Assembly: GCA_944363505.1 (NCBI GenBank)
Contig: CALVUD010000001.1
Span: 335,633-399,632, forward strand
Length of the DNA stretch: 64,000 nucleotides
Source of the DNA: an uncultured Clostridia bacterium
Lineage (GTDB): Bacteria; Bacillota; Clostridia; Christensenellales; DTU072
Direction: 5' to 3'
How positions within the stretch are numbered: the first letter of the stretch is position 1; every line of letters begins with the position of its first letter. The notes under the pieces are model-generated. The model searched no databases. It had not been told where the DNA came from and worked only from the letters and a program-made list of their open reading frames with translations. Positions 17,701-27,026 of the stretch are shown here, piece after piece. The translations under genes were made by a program, and so were the position numbers.

Positions 17701-20004
17701 GCCCATGGGCAGAATGCCGTCCAGGGCGGGAGCTTCGGAAGCCGAGTCTCCGGATGCAAAAGCGTAACTGATCTTACCGACGCTCATCAGGTCGTCCTTA
17801 CTGCGCTCGTCGGCTTTGGCATAATACCACTCTTTGGTGTCGTCGGTATCCAGAGCGACAAAATCATCCGTCTGTGCGGCGGTCAGTCCGAATCCCGAGT
17901 AATCGCCGCTTTCGATAACGGAAATCTCCTGGAAAGTTTCGGAGGCTATCTCGTCGTCGGTGGCTTTACGGATAGTCAGATTGTCGAAGAAGCATCCGCC
18001 GGGATACAGGGTTTCGTCGCCCCATTCGCCTTCGCCGTACCACAGTTCGAGCTGCATGTTGCGGTCGGCAAGCGCGTTGCCCTGAACGTAGAGTTTAAGT
18101 TCCGTCCATTCGCCCTGAACGCCGCCTTTCACGTCCGTCAGATCGGCGCCCGAAAGACGCAGCGTCGCTTTGGGGAAGTCGGCTTTCCCGCCGCCGGGGA
18201 TATAGTCGTTATACTTTTCCCAAAGATCGTACTCTTCTTCCCAGTTCAGATAATCGGAAGAGGTGCGGTATGCGTGATAGTCTTCGTAAAATTCGTTGTA
18301 CTCGGCGTCGTAACCGCTTTCGCCCTCTTCGACGGGTTTTTCGCCCGCTTCGTATCTATCGATCTTAGCCTCGTATGCCTCGACCGCGGCGTCAAACTGT
18401 TCCTGAGCCGTCAAACCGCCTTCGATGTCGGCAAAGTCGGAAAGTTCGGGATAATTCTTGTCCTCGGGAGCATCGGGAGCATCGACCTCGGGTACCCAGA
18501 TATATACCCATACGGATATGACGTAATATTCCTGGGCCTCGATCATGAAGTCGTAATTCGATGTGTATCCGGCGCCGGAGATCGCGTTATCTATATGGTA
18601 TATCAGCAGAGCTTCGCTGTCGGCGGAGCCGTTCAAAGCGGATGTGTACTCGCCCGTTTTTATATTGAAAAAGTCGTTTACGTCGGGCGCGACGAAATCG
18701 GAATTGAGTTTATTGAACATATCCACGGGTTTCAGATTACCGCTTTCGTCGTAAACGTACTCGCCCGTTTCGGAATTAGTTTCGAAAGTATAGAGTTTGG
18801 AAAGGTCGAATATACCTCTGGGATCGGTCGAATAAGACAGATAGCTGTTAGATATCGTACCGTATACGGGGAATTCGTCGTCGTCTTTCAAATCTTTCTT
18901 GCCCAATACCCAGGTGTAATTCAACGCGTCGCCCACTTTGGTTGTATTGAAAACTCTGGTGTACGAAGTCGAAGTGCTGCCCGCGTCGTACTCCCTGTAT
19001 GCCGTAAAGTTGGGATCGGGATAGATAAAGCTTATCACCGTCATCTTGCCGGTAAACGTATCGCCGCTATAGAGGTTGGAAGCCAGTCCCTCGTAACGCT
19101 GATCGGAAGTCGCGGGCACGTCGGAAGCGTCGTACGCCGCCTTGACGTCGGCAAAAGCCGCTTCGTATTCGGCGCAGACCCCGTTTTCGACCGCGAGTTC
19201 CTCGAGTACCACGTTATCGAAGAACACCGTGCCTTTGGCAAGATACGGGTTGACGGTATCGGGATAGAAAGGATTCTGGTTGGAAGAGCTTCCCAGCTGG
19301 GCGGGACCGTGTCCGAGCCACAGTTCGATCTCTATTTCGCGGTCCTCGAAGTTCGAGCCTTCGATATATATTTCGTAGGTCTGCCAGGTCTGGGAGGTGT
19401 TTATGGAAAGGTATTCCACGAACGCGTCGCCGCGCACCACTATCGCGGCGCCCGAATATTCGTTACCTTCGGCGTCAAGAAGATGCGTCCACACGTCAAC
19501 CGAAAGTTTATAATATTTTCCTTTCTTGACTGTCGGATCGGTGCTGGCGGCAAAGAATATCGAACCCGCTTTTTCGGACTCGTCCATCGAGATCACAAGC
19601 GCGTTGGTGTCGGTATAGTTGCTGTCTGCGTCGCGGGGCGTGTTAGGAGCGACTCCGGGATTGCCCAAGGTAGCGTTTATGCCGCTCTTGTTCTCGGAAT
19701 ACACGCTGTCTTTCAGATCGACCACGCCGTATTTTAAGCCTTGCGCGGAACTGGTCCAAGAGCCGTCCGAGGACGAGATCGCCCAACCCGTAACGTTGGT
19801 TTTGATATAAGCAGTAGACGTGCCCGTAGCGTTTGCGAACGTGCCGTTTGAAATCAGCGCGCCGTCGGAAACGGAGGTATCCTGTTCCGAATCGGAGTCG
19901 TTGTCCGTCGTGGGATCCGGCGGATCGCAGGCTACCATCATCAGCATGCCGAAAACAAGGAGCGCCGCCAGAAGCAATGTCAGTAGTTTTTTAGACTTTT
20001 TCAT
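14776..20004 (-). CDS. giant lipobox surface protein with repeated jelly-roll domains and C-terminal membrane anchor
   Basis: A 1742-residue exported protein of unknown function. The N-terminus has a lysine-rich start, a hydrophobic core and a lipobox (MVAC, C about 26). At least five beta-sandwich domains resembling carbohydrate-binding modules follow, at about 50-270, 350-680, 690-905, 1100-1295 and 1370-1605. They share phrases such as YYKLSVDVWT, YYRLSVWVKT and GTVFFDNVVLEEL. A fibronectin-III-like domain lies at about 980-1090, and an acidic, tyrosine-rich insert at about 505-610. An Asp/Gly stalk (DDDPDDGDDGDGDGGG) leads to a transmembrane helix (about 1667-1690) and a basic cytoplasmic tail. 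A polysaccharide-binding or adhesive role is inferred. The ATG has a GGTGG site. Its own terminator lies downstream, so it is probably monocistronic. Confidence 0.85.
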   Translation of the reverse strand: MKKSKKLLTLLLAALLVFGMLMMVACDPPDPTTDNDSDSEQDTSVSDGALISNGTFANATGTSTAYIKTNVTGWAISSSDGSWTSSAQGLKYGVVDLKDSVYSENKSGINATLGNPGVAPNTPRDADSNYTDTNALVISMDESEKAGSIFFAASTDPTVKKGKYYKLSVDVWTHLLDAEGNEYSGAAIVVRGDAFVEYLSINTSQTWQTYEIYIEGSNFEDREIEIELWLGHGPAQLGSSSNQNPFYPDTVNPYLAKGTVFFDNVVLEELAVENGVCAEYEAAFADVKAAYDASDVPATSDQRYEGLASNLYSGDTFTGKMTVISFIYPDPNFTAYREYDAGSTSTSYTRVFNTTKVGDALNYTWVLGKKDLKDDDEFPVYGTISNSYLSYSTDPRGIFDLSKLYTFETNSETGEYVYDESGNLKPVDMFNKLNSDFVAPDVNDFFNIKTGEYTSALNGSADSEALLIYHIDNAISGAGYTSNYDFMIEAQEYYVISVWVYIWVPEVDAPDAPEDKNYPELSDFADIEGGLTAQEQFDAAVEAYEAKIDRYEAGEKPVEEGESGYDAEYNEFYEDYHAYRTSSDYLNWEEEYDLWEKYNDYIPGGGKADFPKATLRLSGADLTDVKGGVQGEWTELKLYVQGNALADRNMQLELWYGEGEWGDETLYPGGCFFDNLTIRKATDDEIASETFQEISVIESGDYSGFGLTAAQTDDFVALDTDDTKEWYYAKADERSKDDLMSVGKISYAFASGDSASEAPALDGILPMGAFSVGGDEFNVVMIRHFDYTASTLYFKPAAVDEGSGEARFMTIKPNHFYRLSMWVKTEDLVDSTFGVSVYDAETDAAVNSSASVTGIGQLDDWTEISILFRAGATDSNDLYIVVTFGSGDIFTPDNHAKGTIYLTAFTLGEVTYSEYNDASTGTYLKKVSLASSTSYGSVSNGDFSSISTDNYEDDVYDELFDAEGNLIGVADPGSWTDSTPVSPLTAPTVTESAGDLKWTGVNPEVTGYYIFMNDFVDEDGTERDGVVVGYIAADSVTADDEGDLNYTYDIPVSNKGFYVRAIAVVDGKIYISPASTVRTADTGDVGTGSGSQTQPNEITDGNASVFGSLEMGIVNYKNYQVGGVKVIENIYSGDASSAIEHPYRSTASENLLMISSEYETYAGYQSTSTSFSANSYYRLSVWVKTVGDALASVTLQNTANALSINTGYFGYDEENNGRYEGYVNINTGDVWKRFDLYISTGMSSVSAKIELFLGNKYAENTRALGSGDDATKVSYGLSSGTVYFDDVYLTSIDESTYNMLVYGVKNVNDLTKDDLRKELEGYGVTYTDEDFNTVDEADLIDALFAAREYKLDKDEAAGTVDYSDMFVLSDRPETGSYFDNEYIFKVIVRRTDSFDNFDERDEDEIYQGHDAASFDHYNSSSAETGEDDEPTSLYGVYDRNSHFGDNAFVDYLLAGSAFEGSGWTTDTLKAFLQSGAEANDRMVLMMANIAAPSGQYYQSASSFSFSSESYYKVTFQAKYLALGDEKNSEFRFVYDNSNGYWQSLPLIQTTGNEYETYTFYFHNASASSVSAYLYFNLGSNDAKGDADRVQNFVSGIVLIDNLTIEKMDEAADGEAPEEYAEYQARVEAGTTLNTEAGYVKEATPEDPDDDPDDGDDGDGDGGGVNPQVWLIVSSVLIGVIIIAVIVVLTYRKLKDKVKKKLKKTKVESKVPTDLGERAKRNELNRKLEAKKKDIDDVDDYQD

Positions 20005-20050
20005 TTAACCACCATTTTCGTTTTTTTAGCCGGGCTATAAAGCCCGTAAG

Positions 20051-20079
20051 TATAAACAATCTTACCACAACGCGCGACC
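20051..20079 (-). promoter_or_regulatory. probable promoter of the surface-protein gene
   Basis: Minus strand TTGTCT, 17 bp, TAAGAT. The leader then carries a small hairpin (GGGCT-TTAT-AGCCC, near 20031-20044) before the GGTGG ribosome site. The boxes are moderate matches. Confidence 0.45.
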
Positions 20080-20188
20080 AAAGACAAGGATTTGACGTGA
20101 ACATTTGGAAAATTTCTTTAGAACACGCGCGTATAAATTATGTATTGACTTCCGCGTGAAAAAAATCCGAAAAATTACGCGAAATCGC

Positions 20189-21586
<1,398 letters not shown>

Positions 21587-21601
21587 TCTTCGTACACATT
21601 C

Positions 21602-21638
21602 AAAAAAGACAAGCGTTTTATGCGCTTGTCTTTTTTTT
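21602..21638 (+). terminator. gdhA terminator
   Basis: AAGACAAGCG-TTTTATG-CGCTTGTC followed by eight T. The A/T arms extend the stem, so it can also work for the convergent gene. Confidence 0.9.
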
Positions 21639-21664
21639 AAGTCTTTTTGACCTGTACTTAAAAG

Positions 21665-22132
21665 CTATTCCGAACGGAGGACCTTTCGCTTTCCGCTGAT
21701 TTCCGTGATCGTTACCCGCCATACCGCGGTACGTTTAAGACTTGCTTTCACCGCCTGGTCGAAAGCCGCCATGTTCGACGGAGTATGCCTTTCGCACAAA
21801 AGCCTCAGCGCCTCGATCTTCTCTTCGTCCGAAATAACTTCTTCGGCGATCCCGCGTATACACGCCGATTCGTAGCCCGTGGTAAAAGCGCGTTCGGCGC
21901 GCCTGGTATCCCCCACGAACGTCATACAAACGTAAGGAGCGGCTCGCATGCAATCGGTTTTAAAGCCCTCCGTCGCCGAATGGAAATATATGTGATCGCC
22001 TTTTCTGACTATCGACAACGTTACGGCGTAAGGTTTACCTTCTGTATCTACGGTCGCGAGCGTCGCGAACTCGCATTTGTCTATCACTTCCCTCGCAAAC
22101 TCCGCGGGCATTTCCCTGTCTTTTCTCCTCAT
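21665..22132 (-). CDS. pyridoxamine 5'-phosphate oxidase-like flavin-binding protein
   Basis: A 155-residue split-barrel protein of the PPOX-like/NimA-related group that binds FMN or a related cofactor. The opening pattern MRRKDREM and CEFATLATVDTEGKPYAVTLS is typical, followed by YFHSATEGFKTD and YVCMTFVGD. Some relatives reduce nitroimidazoles but most have no known substrate, so no resistance role is claimed. It lies 7 nt behind the inverted GH3 gene and lacks a clear ribosome site, which suggests translation coupled to that gene. Confidence 0.82.
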   Translation of the reverse strand: MRRKDREMPAEFAREVIDKCEFATLATVDTEGKPYAVTLSIVRKGDHIYFHSATEGFKTDCMRAAPYVCMTFVGDTRRAERAFTTGYESACIRGIAEEVISDEEKIEALRLLCERHTPSNMAAFDQAVKASLKRTAVWRVTITEISGKRKVLRSE

Positions 22133-22139
22133 ATGCGCT

Positions 22140-24578
22140 TTAACCGTTCAAACCCTTTTCAGTTTCGGTCTTTTCCGAAACCATGTTTCGCGCGAACTCC
22201 AGAACGTATTTCGCGTTTCGTTGCAATTCGGCTTTGGTCAGACCGTCCGACGAAGCCAAAGAGCTTTCTATACCGTCAAGTTTACCCGAGCGCGATCCGC
22301 GTTTTATCTCTCCCGGCATCAGAACGTTGACGCCCGCGCGGACTCGCCATGCCGAATTCGACAGTTCGCCGAAATCCTTGCTGCGGCTCCTTTCCGCCCA
22401 CCAGTCCGTTATGACCGTGCCGCCATAGCCCCATTCTCCGCGCAAAACGACGGTCAGCAGATCGTAATTATAATAGCACCATGTGCCGTTGATTTTGTTG
22501 TACGCGGTCATCAAAGCTTTCGGCGCGGAGTGTTTCAGCGCCGTTTCGAAAGATTTCAGGTATATCTCTCTCAGCGCGCGCTCCGATATCCTTGTGTCGA
22601 CGGTTTTGCGCATAAACTCCTGATTGTTCGTCGCAAAGTGCTTTACGCAGGCTCCCACTCCCTCCGACTGCACGCCGTTGACCATAGCCGCCGCGGTCAT
22701 GCCGCTGAGATAAGGGTCCTCGGAAAAGTATTCGAAGTTTCTGCCGCCCAGCGGATTGCGGTGTATATTCATCCCGGGAGCAAGCAGCAGATCCGAACCC
22801 GTGAGCTTCATTTCCCTGCCTATGAAAGCGTACAAACGGGTAACCGTATCCGTATTAAAGGTAGCCGCAAGCGCCGTTCCGCAGGGAAGGAGCGAGGTCA
22901 CGCGTTTAAGTCTTATCCCGGAGGGTCCGTCCGTGGTGATTACCGGGGGAACCCCCTTTGCTCTGAGGCTTTCCGAGACTCCGCCGAATGCTCCCGCGTT
23001 ACCCTTCGAGCCGAGCGCGGAATCCATTTTCCCCTCGCCGTGCGCCAGCGTTTTCAGCTCCGCTATACTTAGTCCCGCGATAAAATCCTCCGTCGTAGCT
23101 ATGCCGCAAAGGACGTCGGAAAATTTATCGGTCGGTTTATCCGAAACGATTTCTTCGGGCAGATTACGGAGTATCCTTTCCCTCAGATTCCTTTCCGTCA
23201 CGGGCACACGCTCGTATACTCCGTGCCCCGCGCGGTTGACGAGCCTCTCGAAGGCGTTTCCTTTTTCCACGGGCATTACCGCGCTGCATTGTTTTACGAT
23301 GGTGAATCCGAGTTCGACTTCGCCCGCTTTTTTCGCGGAGCGCGAATCCCGACCGACGTATAACGAATATACGCCCTCCTCCAGGATGAAAGCCGATTTG
23401 TACCCGTTCACGCCCGTTTCGTCGTAAACTGCGAAATCATTGAGGTCTACCTTTATCTCGCGCGTCGCTTTTTCGCCCGCTTTCAGCGGTATTTTGACAA
23501 ATCCGACCAGTTCGCGCGCGGGATTTCCGAGTTTCCCCTCCGGTTTTTCCAGATACGCCTGCACGACCGCCTTACCGAAAACCTCTCCCGTATTTTCGAC
23601 TTGTATCTCCAGCGCGACGGCGGCGTCGACTACGCTTTTTACTTTTGCGCCGTACTTAAATTCTGTATAAGACAACCCGTATCCGAACGGGAAAAGCACC
23701 TTTTCCCGGGCGAAAGTTTCGAAATAACGGTATCCGACGTAAACGTCCTCGCGGTATTCGCTGAAACGCATGCCGCCGAAACAATCGGACGAGGGATAAT
23801 CCGAATATTTTTTTGCGACCGCGTCCGGCAGACTGCCCGACGGATTTTCTCTGCCCGTCAGGACGTCGGCAAGCGCGTTTCCGGATTCCATTCCTCCCTG
23901 CCAGGCATACAGCAGCGCGCCGATCTTATACTTTTCGACCCAGCCGAGATCGATTATGTTTCCGCAATTCATCACGACGACCGTCTTGTCGAAAGCGGCG
24001 CATATTTTTTCAAGCATGTCGGTTTCCGCGTCGGTCAGATAGTAACTGCCCTTTTTCAACACGTTTTCCCTGTCCTCGCCCGCGGCGCGCCCTATCACCG
24101 CCACTGCGACGTCGCTGACCGAAGCCGCTTCTTTAACGACCGCGTCGGACAAAGGCATCTCTGGAAAACTCATCGGCCAGTGCCCCCAGAATCCCTCGTC
24201 GATCTCGTTTCCGGGTGCGGCTCTCCAGTCCTCGTATATTTTTATCAGCCTTTCGTTCAGTTTAACGCCCGCGTTTTTCAATCCTTCGACGACATTGACC
24301 TTATAAGGAGCTATGATGTCGCCGCCCGAGCCGTATCCCACGGTAAAATAGTCGAACGCCGTTCTGCCGAATACGGAAACGGTTTCGCCAGATTTTAACG
24401 GGAGTGTTCCGTCGTTCATCAGCAATACCGCGCTTTCGGCGGCGGCAAGACGCGCCGCGGGCGCGATTTCCGGAACGCACATGCTGCCCGCCGCCGTACC
24501 GTTCAGCTCCTGTTCCAAACCGTTGCCCGAAAATTTCCCGATAAAATATCTGACGATCTTATTGAAAGTTTTACCCAT
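22140..24578 (-). CDS. GH3 beta-glucosidase with inverted domain order
   Basis: An 812-residue family 3 glycosidase whose two catalytic halves are swapped. The alpha/beta sandwich (GH3_C) occupies about 30-270 (SAVLLMNDGTLPL onward). A fibronectin-III-like domain follows (about 295-400). The TIM-barrel nucleophile domain comes last: GRNFEYFSEDPY near 611, KHFATNNQEF near 646 and the nucleophile aspartate in VITDWW near 725. Reversed GH3 enzymes of this kind are known from rumen and gut Clostridia. No signal peptide is visible, so it is probably cytoplasmic. The ATG follows CGGAGAGAGC. A PPOX-like gene follows at once. Confidence 0.92.
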   Translation of the reverse strand: MGKTFNKIVRYFIGKFSGNGLEQELNGTAAGSMCVPEIAPAARLAAAESAVLLMNDGTLPLKSGETVSVFGRTAFDYFTVGYGSGGDIIAPYKVNVVEGLKNAGVKLNERLIKIYEDWRAAPGNEIDEGFWGHWPMSFPEMPLSDAVVKEAASVSDVAVAVIGRAAGEDRENVLKKGSYYLTDAETDMLEKICAAFDKTVVVMNCGNIIDLGWVEKYKIGALLYAWQGGMESGNALADVLTGRENPSGSLPDAVAKKYSDYPSSDCFGGMRFSEYREDVYVGYRYFETFAREKVLFPFGYGLSYTEFKYGAKVKSVVDAAVALEIQVENTGEVFGKAVVQAYLEKPEGKLGNPARELVGFVKIPLKAGEKATREIKVDLNDFAVYDETGVNGYKSAFILEEGVYSLYVGRDSRSAKKAGEVELGFTIVKQCSAVMPVEKGNAFERLVNRAGHGVYERVPVTERNLRERILRNLPEEIVSDKPTDKFSDVLCGIATTEDFIAGLSIAELKTLAHGEGKMDSALGSKGNAGAFGGVSESLRAKGVPPVITTDGPSGIRLKRVTSLLPCGTALAATFNTDTVTRLYAFIGREMKLTGSDLLLAPGMNIHRNPLGGRNFEYFSEDPYLSGMTAAAMVNGVQSEGVGACVKHFATNNQEFMRKTVDTRISERALREIYLKSFETALKHSAPKALMTAYNKINGTWCYYNYDLLTVVLRGEWGYGGTVITDWWAERSRSKDFGELSNSAWRVRAGVNVLMPGEIKRGSRSGKLDGIESSLASSDGLTKAELQRNAKYVLEFARNMVSEKTETEKGLNG

Positions 24579-24627
24579 GCTCTCTCCGTCCGCGTATTAA
24601 ATTCCGGCGTAAATCCGCGCCGAAATC

Positions 24628-24656
24628 ATTTTAGCACTTTTTCAAATAAAATGGAA
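24628..24656 (-). promoter_or_regulatory. possible promoter of the inverted GH3 gene
   Basis: Minus strand TTCCAT, 17 bp, TAAAAT. A moderate match about 50 nt before the ATG. Confidence 0.4.
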
Positions 24657-24690
24657 TAAGGAATTACAATTCTAACGAACGAATAGCCCA

Positions 24691-24698
24691 CATACAAT
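24691..24698 (+). promoter_or_regulatory. sigma-E-like -10 element before the spoVB-like gene
   Basis: CATACAAT is a perfect sigma-E -10 match and sits 5 nt before the GTG at 24704. The -35 region (TTCTAAC) is poor, so this is a candidate only. Mother-cell expression would fit the gene product. Confidence 0.4.
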
Positions 24699-24703
24699 AA
24701 AGC

Positions 24704-26200
24704 GTGTCTATAGTGAAGTCGGTCGCGACCGTAACGGGAATAAGCGTTATCACCCGAACGCTGTCGTTCGTATTCAAAATTTATCTTTCGCGCGAAGTAG
24801 GCGCGGAAGTTTTGGGTCTGTACCAGATATGCCTGTCTGTGTTTTTCCTGTTCATAGCCTTTACCACGGGAGGGCTAAGTACGGTTTTATCCCGCAAAAT
24901 AGCCGAATCGGAAGCGCTCGGAAAATCCGATAAGCCGTTGTCGTACCTGACGTCCGCGCTCGGTATTTCGATGAGCGCCGCAGCGGTAACGCTGGCGATA
25001 AGCTATATATTGCTCCCCGAAGCATATCTTTTCATAAGCGACGAAAGAGCGGTACCTTTGCTGAAAATAATGCTGCCCGCGCTGATCACGACCACTTTTT
25101 ACATAATCATACGCGGCTGGTTCTGGGGCACCAAGAAATTTGGCATTTTCTCCGCCACGGAACTTCTGGAAGAAATACTCCGTATCGCGTTCACGCTCTT
25201 TTTCGTGTCGGGAGTCGTTTCGGGTATAGAAGGCGCAACCGGAATAGCCCTCGCGTTCACTCTCAGCGACGTACTGGTCGCGCTTGCGGTATTCCTCATT
25301 TTCATTAAAAAAGGCGGCAAACTAAAGCGCGGCGTCCCTGCGAAAGAACTGTTAAAACCCGCTCTGCCTCTGACAGCCATGCGCGTTTTCGGATCCGCCG
25401 TCAGTACGGTGCTGGCGCTGATTTTACCGCAGGCGTTGATCAACGCGGGAACTTCCGTCACGGAAGCCACCGCCACGGTCGGCAGAATCTCGGGGATGGC
25501 AAATCCCCTGTTGATGGCGCCGAACGCGATAATCGGCTCGCTCGCGGTGGTGCTTATACCGGAAATGAGCGCCGACAACGCAAAAGGCGATTTCGGCTCG
25601 CTGAACAAACGCATAGACTCGGGAATTTCGTTCGCGGTGATCGTATCCGGACTTTTCCTGGTAACATACATATCCCTCGGAGAAGAACTGACCTCGTTTT
25701 TGTATAACGACCTGCCCTCCGGAAGCTACCTCGCCGTGGCGGCGTGGCTGATGCTGCTGATCCCCGTCAATCAGATAGTTACCAGCGCGCTGAACAGCGT
25801 GGGAATGGAAAAAGAGAGTTTCCTGACCTTCGTTCCCGCCACGTTGGTGATGATCCTGGCGTGTACTTTTTTGCCGCGCTACATAGGCGTTTTGGCAGTG
25901 GTCGTGGCAAACGCGGCATGCGTTCTTATCGAAGTTATCGGGAATCTGATATTGTTGGATCGCAAAGTAAAATTGAACTTCGGGTTCCTGAAATCCGTAA
26001 TTGCGGTAGCAGTATTTGCGTTTCCCATAAAATTCTTTACGCGCTCGGTATACGGACTGACGGCGGGGGTCGGCGAATTCGGCTCCCTGATATTTGCGGG
26101 CGCGGCGGGTAGCGCGATGTATTTGGCGCTGGTCTACGGATCGGGACTAATGGATCTGTCCGCCGTAAAGTCGCGGCTTAAACGCTCCAAACCCGTTTAG
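24704..26200 (+). CDS. SpoVB/MurJ-like lipid flippase (MOP superfamily)
   Basis: A 498-residue polytopic membrane protein, probably with 14 helices, of the MOP flippase superfamily. The opening (GISVITRTLSFVFKIYLSREVGAEVLGLYQICLSVFF) resembles stage V sporulation protein B, which helps make the spore cortex, probably by moving lipid-linked peptidoglycan precursor. Other polysaccharide flippases look similar, so the exact role is open. GTG codons at 24704 and 24713 are both possible starts; neither has a Shine-Dalgarno sequence. A sigma-E-like -10 box directly upstream supports a sporulation role. It faces the folT gene, whose stop is overlapped by 4 nt, tail to tail. Confidence 0.8.
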   Translation: MSIVKSVATVTGISVITRTLSFVFKIYLSREVGAEVLGLYQICLSVFFLFIAFTTGGLSTVLSRKIAESEALGKSDKPLSYLTSALGISMSAAAVTLAISYILLPEAYLFISDERAVPLLKIMLPALITTTFYIIIRGWFWGTKKFGIFSATELLEEILRIAFTLFFVSGVVSGIEGATGIALAFTLSDVLVALAVFLIFIKKGGKLKRGVPAKELLKPALPLTAMRVFGSAVSTVLALILPQALINAGTSVTEATATVGRISGMANPLLMAPNAIIGSLAVVLIPEMSADNAKGDFGSLNKRIDSGISFAVIVSGLFLVTYISLGEELTSFLYNDLPSGSYLAVAAWLMLLIPVNQIVTSALNSVGMEKESFLTFVPATLVMILACTFLPRYIGVLAVVVANAACVLIEVIGNLILLDRKVKLNFGFLKSVIAVAVFAFPIKFFTRSVYGLTAGVGEFGSLIFAGAAGSAMYLALVYGSGLMDLSAVKSRLKRSKPV

Positions 26201-26778
26201 CGCTTTCCGGAGTCCGGCGTTTTTGCCGAAGCGGGCGTCAGACCTTTGAAAACGTATTTCGAAAACGGATAATACGTCGCCGCCGTCAAGCCCGCGTTTA
26301 CGAGAAGCACCACCGACTGCATGGCGAGTCTGCCCGCCAGGAACACGAAAAAGCTTTTGCCGCGCACATAGTACAGCCAAATGCCGAAAGAATTCAACCC
26401 CGCGGTACACACGATGAAAATCAACGCGTATGAGATAAAAACCGAAAGGAGCGGATTGAGTTTCAATTTGAAAACCAGCCCGGGGATCACTCCGAGCATT
26501 ACGGAGCCGAGCGTGATGAACACGTTGAACGGTCCCGCGGGCTGAATGACCCAACCCAGAATATCTCCCACGCCGCCTACTATGCCGCCTGCCACGGGTC
26601 CCAGGAAAATTCCCGCAAACGCGCAAACGATATAGTTAAAAGACAGCGATGCGGACGCGCCGACGCCCATAACGGGCAGAAAAACGCTGAAGCCGTTGGC
26701 GGCGATTGCCAGCGCCGCAAAGAGCGCGGTGTACGCTAAACGCTTCAGCACGATTTGCCTTTTCAGCCTTTCGTTCAT
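26197..26778 (-). CDS. folT: folate ECF transporter substrate-binding subunit
   Basis: A 193-residue integral membrane S-component of an energy-coupling factor transporter, with about six hydrophobic segments. The signature LSFNYIVCAFAGIFLGPVAGGIVGGVGDILGW and the following QPAGPFNVFITLGS are typical of the FolT group. It captures folate and works with a shared EcfAA'T module that is not in this window. Start at 26778 behind AAGGAGGAC. A THF riboswitch directly upstream supports the folate assignment. Its 3' end overlaps the convergent spoVB-like gene by 4 nt. Confidence 0.9.
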   Translation of the reverse strand: MNERLKRQIVLKRLAYTALFAALAIAANGFSVFLPVMGVGASASLSFNYIVCAFAGIFLGPVAGGIVGGVGDILGWVIQPAGPFNVFITLGSVMLGVIPGLVFKLKLNPLLSVFISYALIFIVCTAGLNSFGIWLYYVRGKSFFVFLAGRLAMQSVVLLVNAGLTAATYYPFSKYVFKGLTPASAKTPDSGKR

Positions 26779-26837
26779 GAAAAAAGTCCTCCTTGCAGAG
26801 AGAACTTACGCATAAATAGAGCTTTTTTCTATTTTTC

Positions 26838-26928
26838 GCAACGGACGCGGCACGCCACCGCAGGAGCTTCCTTTCGTCCGCGAACGACATCCCATTTCGC
26901 GGCACTTAACGCGACGTACCTACTCTGC
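26838..26928 (-). promoter_or_regulatory. tetrahydrofolate (THF) riboswitch
   Basis: On the minus strand the conserved core is easily recognised: AGAGTAGG, GCGTTAAGTG, GAAATGGGATGTCGT, ACGAAAGG and GCGGTG, then GCGTCCG. P2 pairs GGTACGTC with GGCGTGCC and P1 pairs GCAG with TTGC. The order is that of known folT-linked THF aptamers. It lies between the folT promoter and the folT ribosome site, so it probably controls translation or early termination of the transporter mRNA. Confidence 0.93.
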
Positions 26929-26934
26929 TTTTTC

Positions 26935-26963
26935 ATTATATAACTTCGCCGGTTTTTTTTCAA
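26935..26963 (-). promoter_or_regulatory. sigma-A promoter of folT
   Basis: Minus strand TTGAAA (26963-26958), 17 bp, TATAAT (26940-26935). The predicted start, about 26928, is the first base of the riboswitch. Confidence 0.85.
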
Positions 26964-26980
26964 CCGAATTTGCCGCAATT

Positions 26981-27021
26981 ATAAAAAAGTATTCCCGTAT
27001 GCACGGATACGCATACGGGAA
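26981..27021 (-). terminator. terminator of the DUF421/DUF4363 operon
   Basis: Minus strand TTCCCGTATGC-GTATCCGT-GCATACGGGAA (11 bp), then TACTTTTTTA, 6 nt past the DUF4363 stop. Confidence 0.85.
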
Positions 27022-27026
27022 CGGCT

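Noticed and set aside
15757-19737. Long plus-strand open frames (492 and 805 codons) across the surface-protein gene
   Set aside because: They are mirror frames of a strongly coding minus-strand gene with clear domains and signal peptide. They have no ribosome site and their translation shows no recognisable family.
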